Of a stretch of DNA of 21,483 bases, positions 13,188 to 21,123 are shown in pieces (the stretch's first letter is position 1; each line of letters opens with the position of its first letter). The stretch covers positions 1-21,483 of the forward strand of contig CAZUQH010000021.1 of the NCBI GenBank assembly GCA_964622465.1, read 5' to 3'. Below the pieces are notes generated by a model. The model worked only from the letters and a program-made list of their open reading frames with translations, was not told where the DNA came from and made no database searches. The stretch is from CAZUQH01 sp964622465. GTDB taxonomy: Bacteria; CG03; CAZUQH01. The position numbers and the translations under genes are program-made.

Positions 13188-15267
13188 ACAAAAATACATA
13201 CTAATTGTCCTGAGAGTAGTTGCAATAGCAATCGTTCTTTTGATGATTGTCAACCCGCACGTTCGTTTTGCACAAAAATCCCAGGGGAAACCGCTTGTAG
13301 CAATTGCTGTCGATACCTCCAACAGTATGAGCATATCCGACCCGGTTAAACGTGCCGGCGTTGCAGAAGAAATCTTAAACTCGCAGGAAACTGAAAAACT
13401 CGCCGGCAAATTCCGGATAAGAAAATTCCAGTTCAACAGAGGCATTTCAGGCGAAAACCCCAATATCACAGACATCTCAAGAACACTTTCAGAGATAAAA
13501 AGAGAACTCGCAGGCGAACAGTTGCAGGCATTGTTGCTACTAAGCGATGGCCGCCAGACAGGCGGCGCAGATGCCGTCGGTGAGGCAGAAAGGTTCGGCG
13601 CTCCTGTGTATACCGTAGGTATCGGAAATCCTGCCGGCCTTCGTGACCTTGCAGTTAGAGATGTTAAATCGCCCGAGATAGCTTTCAGGAGGACTGAGTT
13701 TGGGATAGATGCCGTTATAGCACAGTATGGATTTGACGACAGTAACGTTACGGTTAACCTTAAAGAAGGGAAGGACATAATTGCAACAAGGCGTGTCAAA
13801 TTAGATGAAAGCGAGAAAACCGTAAGTTTTCAGGTCAAAACAGAGAAACTCGGGCGGCATGACTATCTGGTAGAGATTCCTGTTTATAAAGGCGAGATGG
13901 TATCAAGAAATAACAGTAAACCTATTTCCGTCGAAGTCATCCGTGAAAAAACGAGGATTATGTATATATGCGGTCAGCCGGGATGGGAGTATTCTTTCCT
14001 GAGAGCTCATTTGAAGACAGACCCGAACATAGAGCTCGTGTCGTTTGTAATCCTCAGGAACCCGCATAACATCGCAATCGTGCCTGACGAGCAGCTGAGT
14101 TTGATTCCGTTTCCTGCACACGACATTTTTGGGAAGGACCTCTATGATTTTGATTTGATGATTCTTGAGAATTTTTCATACAGGCGGTTCTTCGATGCGT
14201 CGCTTCTTCAGAATATAAAGAAGTTCGTGATGGAAGAAGGCGGTGGTTTTTTGATGATTGGCGGTCAGGATGCATTTGGACAAGGTGGATACAAGGGGAC
14301 TGGCGTAGAGGATGTGCTTCCTGTGGAGATTGCCGGCAGTGAGAAGATTATTGAAGGAAGGTTCAAGATGCGGGTCGTTGCACCCCAACACCCGATTATG
14401 CAGCTTGGCGCAGGTTTCGGTGAAACAGAAGCGATATGGGCTAAGATGCCGATGCTTGATTTCATCAATGCGGTTGTCCGGCCGCGGCCGGGTGCCGTCG
14501 TGCTCGGTGCCCATCCGTTTGAGAAAAATGAGCACGGTAATTTACCCGTTGTTGCTGTCTGGCAATGCGGTAAGGGCAGAACAATGGCTGTAACGACTAA
14601 TTCAACCTGGCGGTGGAGATTTCTCGCTCACCAAGAAGGTGCCGGCTATTTGTATTATGACAGGTTCTGGAGGTCCGCAGTAAGGTGGCTTGTGCAGGCG
14701 CCTGAGTGGAAGCAAGTGCAGGTTTCGGTTGAAAGGGGCGAGGTGAACGCAGGGGATAGGGTGGACATAAAGATATTGGTGAGGGACGAATATGGGAGGG
14801 GGGTGGCGCGGCTGCCAATACTCACGCTGGAGGGGCCTGACGGGAAGAGAGTAAACCTTGGTAAGCCCGTTGAGGTAACAGGCACGGTTGGCGAGTATTG
14901 GGCAAGCGTGCTTGCGCCTCAGGATAAAGAGGGCAAGTATAAGGTGGTGGCACGCGCAAGCACGGGCGATGGCGCGGGTGCGGCGCTCGAGGATGCTGTG
15001 GAGTTTACTGTCCGCACGCCGGAAGCAGAGTGGCTCAACCCTTCCCTGGACGAGCACCTGCTTAAGGAGCTATCGCGTGTCAGCGGCGGCACCTACTGGC
15101 GTGCAGCCGACTTCGCCTGGCAGGATTTCTCCCGCGCCATCGCTGCCGCGCCACCCCCATCTCCCACGGCGAAGCGTCCCCTCTGGCACCAGTGGCCGTT
15201 CCTGATTGTGCTTGTCGGGGTACTCGGTACTGAGTGGTGGGTGCGCCGCCGCTCCGGATTATTATAA
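13177..15267 (+). CDS. Second vWA membrane protein with glutamine amidotransferase-like domain
   Basis: A 696-residue protein anchored at both ends: transmembrane segments at about 7-26 and 673-689, the latter followed by a basic RRR tail. Between them lies an extracytoplasmic region with a vWA domain (about 40-160; MIDAS DTSNS at 46-50, LLSDG at 121-125), a beta-rich linker (160-255), and a glutamine amidotransferase-like domain (about 260-480, with MYICGQPGWEYSFL and GGGFLMIGGQDAFGQGG). A beta-sandwich-like segment follows (510-625). I see no clear Cys-His-Glu amidotransferase triad, so the domain is probably non-catalytic, as is common in this group. The gene overlaps the preceding one by 11 nt. 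G+C rises visibly over its last 570 bases. Confidence 0.88.
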   Translation: MAGKQKYILIVLRVVAIAIVLLMIVNPHVRFAQKSQGKPLVAIAVDTSNSMSISDPVKRAGVAEEILNSQETEKLAGKFRIRKFQFNRGISGENPNITDISRTLSEIKRELAGEQLQALLLLSDGRQTGGADAVGEAERFGAPVYTVGIGNPAGLRDLAVRDVKSPEIAFRRTEFGIDAVIAQYGFDDSNVTVNLKEGKDIIATRRVKLDESEKTVSFQVKTEKLGRHDYLVEIPVYKGEMVSRNNSKPISVEVIREKTRIMYICGQPGWEYSFLRAHLKTDPNIELVSFVILRNPHNIAIVPDEQLSLIPFPAHDIFGKDLYDFDLMILENFSYRRFFDASLLQNIKKFVMEEGGGFLMIGGQDAFGQGGYKGTGVEDVLPVEIAGSEKIIEGRFKMRVVAPQHPIMQLGAGFGETEAIWAKMPMLDFINAVVRPRPGAVVLGAHPFEKNEHGNLPVVAVWQCGKGRTMAVTTNSTWRWRFLAHQEGAGYLYYDRFWRSAVRWLVQAPEWKQVQVSVERGEVNAGDRVDIKILVRDEYGRGVARLPILTLEGPDGKRVNLGKPVEVTGTVGEYWASVLAPQDKEGKYKVVARASTGDGAGAALEDAVEFTVRTPEAEWLNPSLDEHLLKELSRVSGGTYWRAADFAWQDFSRAIAAAPPPSPTAKRPLWHQWPFLIVLVGVLGTEWWVRRRSGLL

Positions 15268-15280
15268 TTGTCATTGTACC

Positions 15281-15330
15281 CGTCATTCTGAGCGCATATG
15301 TCATTCTGAGCGTAGCGAAGAATCTCATAC
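15281..15330 (+). repeat. Palindromic repeat copies I (half) and J (full)
   Basis: A half copy (15281-15298, cgtcattctgagcgcata) precedes a full copy (15299-15330) with arms ATTC (15303-15306) and GAAT (15320-15323), inner GC pairs and loop GTA. Same half-plus-full layout as copies G and H. It ends 4 nt before the ATG at 15335. Confidence 0.85.
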
Positions 15331-15334
15331 CATT

Positions 15335-17724
15335 ATGAACCAAACTGAACGAATCATAATAATATCGTCATTACTAATTTTTCTCTCCGCTTTTGCCCTT
15401 TACACTTTCACCTCATATCCCGATATTGCCGCCTACCGCGACACCGGTGAACTCGTAACAGTTTCTAATATCCTCGGCGTTGCTCACCCGACCGGCTATC
15501 CTCTTTACACTATACTTGGCTACATATTCCAGAAAGCAATCCCATTCGGTACTCCTGCTTATAGACAGAATATAATGAGCGGTTTCTTCTCCGCACTCAC
15601 GCTCGTGCTTCTCTTCCTTATAATCATCACGCTCTGCCGCGAGCACACCCGTCATTCTGAGCGTAGCGAAGAATCCCCTCCCATCAACCAACACGCCTCA
15701 CCAGCAGCAATCATCCCGGCACTCGTAGCGACCGTNNNNNNNNNNNNNNNNNNNNNNNNNNNNNNNNNNNNNNNNNNNNNNNNNNNNNNNNNNNNNNNNN
15801 NNNNNNNNNNNNNNNNNNNNNNNNNNNNNNNNNNNCCATCAACCAACACGCCTCACCAGCAGCAATCATCCCGGCACTCGTAGCGACCGTCACGCTCGCA
15901 CTCGCACCGGTATTTTGGCGCCTCAGCGTCCTGTCAGAATCATACACGCTTGACACCTTTTTCATACTCCTGCTTATCCTGCTCGCACTCCAGAAACCAA
16001 CCAGACGGACCATCTCGATATGGGCGCTCGTTGCCGGTCTCTCGCTCACAAACCGCACGACCCTTATTCTCCTCGTCCCTGCTTTTCTCTGTCTCTTCTG
16101 GAAGCGTGGTTGGTTCAGGAGGTTCTTGCACTCGTGGCGTCCTGCACTCATACTTTTCATAGCAGGATTATCACTTTACCTTTATCTCCCCATACGCTCT
16201 CTCGCAAACCCTGCAATTGACTGGGCAAACCCGGAAACAATCCCGAATCTCTGGAGAGTACTAACACGCAGCGCTTATGGCCATGGTCTTGACACTATTT
16301 CAAAGCACTTCACGCTCGTGCAGGTTTACGGAGCTCAACTTGCAGAATACTTCCGTGCCTTATTCGGAGAACTCAATCCGGCAGGCATCGCATTGTCCGC
16401 AATCGGCATCGTATGGCTTTTCCGAAAACGCCGTGATTTCGCATGGTTCACTATCATCTCCTTTATAATCACAGCACCGCTATTTATCGCTATCTCAAAA
16501 ATGCCGCCAAACCCGCACGCGCTCGCAATTATGGAAGCGCATTATATAATCCCAAATCTATTTGTTATCATCTGGTGTGGCTGTGGCATTGCCTCCCTCG
16601 CTTCACCCTACATACTCGTCGCCGTCCTCATACTCTGGCTTGCCACAACCACGATAACTTTCCCCGACCATTACCATCGCGCCAGCGGCCGCAACCGCTG
16701 GTTCGGCCCTGACTTTGGCCATAACCTGCTCGTATCACTCCCTCAAAATTCAATTGTCGTCCTGCGCAAAGACGTGCAATTATTCAATGTCTGGTACAAT
16801 ACTATCGCGCTTCACAAACGTCCTGACGTCGTTCCTATTGCACAGGGTCTATATCTTAGCGAGTGGTACCGCGGCCAGCTCAAAGAGCAGTATCCGTCGC
16901 TGGCGCTGCCGCCAGTCCAACCCGGAATGACCACGCCGGATTACCTGATTGATTTTGCATCTGCGAATGCCGGCATGCGGCCTGTCTTAATCACATCTGA
17001 CGTTGAGCGCAACGAGAAACTGCGTGCGAATTTTGACCTTGAACATCTCGGGCTCGCAACCCGCCTGCTTCCTGTATCTCAGCACCCGGACCGCGAACCA
17101 CAACGCCGGACTTCACGGCCACTCTCGGAAAATCTTCTCAAAAACCAGTATTGGTATCGCGGTACATATTGCACAACAGAATGGAAGGACTTTTATCCAA
17201 AAGAAATGGTCTCGCTCTATTCCATCGCATGGAATAACGTATTCCTTGAATATTGGAATCAGAATGACAACGAGCAGGCGCGCCGCGCGATACAAGAGGC
17301 AATAGCGCTTGACCCTGAGTTTGCTCTCGGACACTCCAACCTCGGCATTCTTTATTTAAATGCTCAGCAGTACGAAGAAGCAATTCCGGCATTCACAAAG
17401 GCGCTTGAGTGTTACAGAGACGGGCTCAAAATACCCGGCGTGAGGGAATCAATTGTCCGGGAGGTTGCGAGCACGTACTCAAATCTCGGAGTCGCATACG
17501 AACGCGCAGGCAGGACACAAGACGCAGAGCAGAGTTATCTCAAAGCAATACAATACGACCCAACGTTTGACCAGGCGCATTATAATCTTGGGGTAATTTA
17601 CTGGAAGCAGGGACGCTGGAGAGACGTAGTGCGCCAGTTCCAGCGTGCGTTAGAGCTCAACCCTGGAAATGAGTCCGCTCGCAGGTATCTTGAGCAGGCA
17701 AAATACCATCTTTCGCAGCAGTAA
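15335..17724 (+). CDS. DUF2723 multi-pass membrane protein with C-terminal TPRs (split by a false assembly gap)
   Basis: The N-terminal part has the DUF2723 signature (DTGELVTVSNILGVAHPTGY at 37-56) within several transmembrane segments. DUF2723 proteins are related to GT-C-type membrane glycosyltransferases (protein O-mannosyltransferase-like). The C-terminal part (about 577-744) has at least three TPRs, with NLGILYLNAQQYEEAIPAF, NLGVAYERAGRTQDAEQSY and NLGVIYWKQGRWRDVVRQF. The coding sequence is interrupted by 100 Ns (15736-15835). The 55 bases before the gap equal the 55 after it. Removing one copy plus the Ns (155 nt) shifts the frame by exactly the amount needed to join both parts into one 744-residue protein. 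Repeat copy K lies in frame at codons 106-115. ATG 15335 follows repeat copy J with no Shine-Dalgarno site. Confidence 0.85.
15650..15680 (+). repeat. Palindromic repeat copy K, inside a coding sequence
   Basis: Full copy with ATTC (15654-15657), GAAT (15671-15674), inner GC pairs and loop GTA; its 25-base core equals that of copy J. In the DUF2723 reading frame it encodes RHSERSEESP, placed in the loop between two predicted membrane segments. Confidence 0.85.
15681..15890 (+). other. Assembly gap with identical 55-bp flanks
   Basis: Bases 15681-15735 and 15836-15890 are identical and flank exactly 100 Ns (15736-15835). This is the pattern of two contigs that overlap by one k-mer (55) but were joined by a scaffolder with placeholder Ns. 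No sequence need be missing. Collapsing the overlap restores an open frame. Confidence 0.9.
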
Positions 17725-17730
17725 GACAAT

Positions 17731-20700
17731 ATGACCACACAAAATAACATTCAGCATCTAACTCGTCTCATAACCCGCCTGCGCCTCCGCATAAAAGGAC
17801 AGCGCCTGAGTGCAGGCATTCTTCTCATTTTGTCCCTTACAGCGCTATACGTCTCCATTTTTTCTGTCTGTGACTATTTCCTGTATTTCTCAGTCCATGG
17901 CCGGCTCATCTGGCGCGCAGGACTCATAACACTTACAGCACTCCTTATCGTTCTGCTCATAGTCCGTCTCTTCCAGCACGTCACAGACCGCGAACTTGCA
18001 GGTGCAATCCAACGCACATACCCGGACTTAAGCGACTCCATCCTCACAACGTTAGAACTCTCCCACATACCGCAGGACAAACTCACCGGCTTTGGCCGTC
18101 TTCTCACTCGTAGCCAGCAAATCTCGACAGAACAGCGCATAACCCGCGTCCGTCTCAAAAAAGTTCAACCAGCAACCGTGCTCTATCCATATTTCATCTG
18201 CGCCTTTATCGCTGCCGTACTAATAACAACCCTCTGGATTTTTCCAGGCGCACCAATCCGTACGTCATTACCGCGGCTGCTCTTGCTAACACCGGCAGAA
18301 ATGTTCCTTGAAGAGGTCTCACCTGGCACGTCATCCGTCTGGTATGGCGAACCACTCAGCATAACTGCAAAAACAAGAGTTCATATTGCACCAACCATCA
18401 AATACCGCTTCCAGAACCAATCCTGGCACCATATCCGCATGAACCCCGCCACCAAAAACAACCTATTCCAATACCGCTTTGAACGCATAACAGAACCGCT
18501 TGACTACCGCATAGAAGTGCGCGATGGATTCAGTCCGGTCTATCATATTTCAGTCATAACCCATCCAGGCGTTGGAGACATTAGTGTAACTTACCATTAT
18601 CCAGCATATACCGGTTGGCCCCCAAGAACCGACCCGAATACCTCAGGCGACATAGAGGCAATTGCTGGCACAAGAGCGCTTATTCAGGCGCACGTCTCGA
18701 AACCAGTCAAAAATGCTGAAATCATTACCGACGATGACAGAAAAATAGGACTGCGAATCACAAAACAAACTGAAGTAGCAGGTGAACTGGTCCTCACAAA
18801 ACAGGGCCATTACTGGATTTCGGTCACAGATACAGAAGGACTTTCGAACTCAGAGCCGGCGCACCACCGTATAACAGTTACAGAAGACAGAGCGCCCGCT
18901 GTTCGCGTAATTTCTCCTGCAAGCGACGTCACTGTCAGAGAAAACAGCACTATCAAACTTGTATGCGAATTGTCAGACGACTTTGGCGTGAGCGCTCTTG
19001 AAATTGTCTGGCGTCTTGCCGGAGTGGAAAAAGAAAACATATTACCTGTCGCTCGTTTCTCATCACCACCTGACCTCAAAGTAGTTGACTACGAATGGGA
19101 TATTGCTGAAACAGGCGCAGCTCCTGCAGACACGATAAGTTACTACTTGCGAGTGAAAGACAACAATACCGTCACAGGTCCGCGTACAGGTGTCTCAGAG
19201 ACATACTACATTCACATCTTCAGTTACCAGGAAGAACATCGCGAACTTGAGCAGGCAATGGAGGAGTTTCAAAAGAACCTTATTGACCTGCTTGCAAAAC
19301 AAATAGAAGCAAGACAGGAAGTCAGAGCTGCATCCGAAACACCGGAAAAACATCTACCAGAGCTCACTCGCGCTGCAACAATTCAATCAGAGATATTCAA
19401 CAAAGCAAGCAAACTCGCAGACAACCTGGACTCTATTATCCCTCGGCTTAAATCAGACCCTCTTTCAACACGCTGGTTTGCAGAAGAAGTGGAACGTCTT
19501 GCGCAAAACCTGAATTATCTTTCAGGGCAGAAACTCCAACCCGTAAGCAACAAACTATCCAAATCACTTGCTTCGCCCGGGACCGCTGACCTGCCTGAGA
19601 TAGAAAAAGAGCAATCCGACATAATTAGCGAACTTGAAAAAATGTCTCTTCTTACAGAAGACCTCTTAAAGAGCCAGCGTATGAACGATATCCTTGCAGG
19701 CGCACGAGATGCGCTTGATTTCAACGATGATTTCATGAGGTCACTTGAAAATGCACGCGGCACTACCGACCCGCAGAAATTGGCAGAACTTAAAAAAACA
19801 CTTCAGAAAATATCGGATATGATGCAGCAGCTCGCTCGCGCTCTCAAAGATATGCCGCATGAACTCCCGGAGGATTTCATAAACAAACCGGCAATAAAAA
19901 ACCTGGATATGAGCAAAATGCAGAGCAGTATATCTGAAATGCAGAAAGCACTCGCACAGGGAGACATCGGTGCCGCACTCGCTCAGGCGCAGAACTTCTA
20001 TCGCGCACTTTCTGAACTGATGGAGACGCTACAGGGCGCTGCAAACGAAGTATTTAGTCCGCAGGCGCAGAGTATGGCAAGCCGGTCGGAAGAATATGCA
20101 AGGCGTCTTGAAGAGATAGTCAGCAAGCAAGAGGAACTCCTGCAAACAACACGCAAGATTGACGAGCATCGGCTAAAGCGGGTAATGGAAAAGCAGAAAC
20201 AAATACTAAAAGAGCTCACAGAAAGACAGAAACAGATTACAGAGCATACAAAAAAATACTGGGCAGAATCCCAGCAACTCACGCCATTAAGAGAGAGGCC
20301 GCATTTTCACCGTGCGCGATACGAAATGCCAAAAACAATAAAAAACATGGAGGACGTGCTTGGTGAAATGCAGTCAGGAGCACTCCATCAGTCACCAAAG
20401 TATCTGGGTGAAATCATACAGTTGTTAGACCAGCTACAGCATGCTACCACGGAATTTGTCACCAGTCAGGTCTCAGACAATGAGGAAAAACTGTGGGAGT
20501 TCGCACAGGATTCAAAATGGGCTGAATGGCTTGGAGAATTAAAGGATGGTGAGCAGAAAATCCTTGATACACTTCAGAAACAGCATGTATATGACCAGCA
20601 ATACTTCCAGCCGTCTGACCTTAAACAACTTGGGGACACAGCAGAGAGCCAAAAAGGGCTCTCGCAGGAGACGCAATCACTCAAGAACGACCTTGAGAAA

Positions 20701-21123
20701 CTCTCGCGCTACACAAGCGCAATAGGACCCGATTTACTTGATAACTTTAGCACCGCACAAACAGAAATGTCAGATGCCTCGCAGTCGCTCTCAAGCCGTA
20801 TCACCACAGACGCAATCGGACATCAGGAAAAAGCGCTCGAAGCACTGCTCCAGGGCAAGGACAAGATGAGCCAGATTATGCCAATGCTTGCGCAAATGCC
20901 GGCAAGCGGCTCACTCCCGATTGCAAGCTTTGTCCAGCCGGCAGGAGGCAATCTACCTGGAGGCCGTATGGGTTATCTGGAAGGGCAAGTCCGCATACCA
21001 AAACCGGAAGACCTTGAACTCTCTCCCGACTTCAGGCGCCAGGTGCTTGAAGGCCTCAAACAGCGCTACCCCGATGCATATCGCCACCTCATAGAAGAGT
21101 ACTACAAGCGCCTCACCCAGTAA
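17731..21123 (+). CDS. DUF4175 membrane and coiled-coil protein
   Basis: A 1130-residue protein of the DUF4175 type found in MoxR/vWA loci. Seen: three N-terminal transmembrane segments (about 28-48, 58-80 and 150-170); an extracytoplasmic beta-rich region (about 175-505, with repeated strands such as VHIAPTIKYRF and a SDDFGVSALEIVWR motif); then a long helical, Gln/Glu/Lys-rich coiled-coil region (about 510-1050, with several KQEELLQTT- and KQKQILKEL-like heptads). The C-terminus (LSPDFRRQVLEGLKQRYPDA, then a YYKRL end) is the conserved tail of this family. Inferred role: a large envelope-spanning partner of the vWA proteins, perhaps acting as a sensor or scaffold. It starts 6 nt after the DUF2723 stop with no strong ribosome binding site. 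Its 3' end overlaps the converging ATPase remnant by 11 bp. Confidence 0.85.
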   Translation: MTTQNNIQHLTRLITRLRLRIKGQRLSAGILLILSLTALYVSIFSVCDYFLYFSVHGRLIWRAGLITLTALLIVLLIVRLFQHVTDRELAGAIQRTYPDLSDSILTTLELSHIPQDKLTGFGRLLTRSQQISTEQRITRVRLKKVQPATVLYPYFICAFIAAVLITTLWIFPGAPIRTSLPRLLLLTPAEMFLEEVSPGTSSVWYGEPLSITAKTRVHIAPTIKYRFQNQSWHHIRMNPATKNNLFQYRFERITEPLDYRIEVRDGFSPVYHISVITHPGVGDISVTYHYPAYTGWPPRTDPNTSGDIEAIAGTRALIQAHVSKPVKNAEIITDDDRKIGLRITKQTEVAGELVLTKQGHYWISVTDTEGLSNSEPAHHRITVTEDRAPAVRVISPASDVTVRENSTIKLVCELSDDFGVSALEIVWRLAGVEKENILPVARFSSPPDLKVVDYEWDIAETGAAPADTISYYLRVKDNNTVTGPRTGVSETYYIHIFSYQEEHRELEQAMEEFQKNLIDLLAKQIEARQEVRAASETPEKHLPELTRAATIQSEIFNKASKLADNLDSIIPRLKSDPLSTRWFAEEVERLAQNLNYLSGQKLQPVSNKLSKSLASPGTADLPEIEKEQSDIISELEKMSLLTEDLLKSQRMNDILAGARDALDFNDDFMRSLENARGTTDPQKLAELKKTLQKISDMMQQLARALKDMPHELPEDFINKPAIKNLDMSKMQSSISEMQKALAQGDIGAALAQAQNFYRALSELMETLQGAANEVFSPQAQSMASRSEEYARRLEEIVSKQEELLQTTRKIDEHRLKRVMEKQKQILKELTERQKQITEHTKKYWAESQQLTPLRERPHFHRARYEMPKTIKNMEDVLGEMQSGALHQSPKYLGEIIQLLDQLQHATTEFVTSQVSDNEEKLWEFAQDSKWAEWLGELKDGEQKILDTLQKQHVYDQQYFQPSDLKQLGDTAESQKGLSQETQSLKNDLEKLSRYTSAIGPDLLDNFSTAQTEMSDASQSLSSRITTDAIGHQEKALEALLQGKDKMSQIMPMLAQMPASGSLPIASFVQPAGGNLPGGRMGYLEGQVRIPKPEDLELSPDFRRQVLEGLKQRYPDAYRHLIEEYYKRLTQ

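Noticed and set aside
13177..15267. Active glutamine amidotransferase in the second vWA protein
   Set aside because: The fold region is recognisable but I could not find a convincing nucleophile Cys in the elbow position, so only a domain-like resemblance is claimed.
15206..15334. Upstream in-frame start for the DUF2723 protein
   Set aside because: It would overlap the previous gene and translate repeat DNA into SERSEES-like peptide before the first membrane segment; ATG 15335 gives the expected N-terminus.
3811..15680. CRISPR array
   Set aside because: Repeats are scattered over 12 kb, in both orientations, with variable arms and no regular spacers or cas genes.
15736..15835. Treating the N-run as truly missing sequence, with two separate partial genes
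   Set aside because: The identical 55-bp flanks and exact frame restoration on collapse argue for an unmerged overlap.
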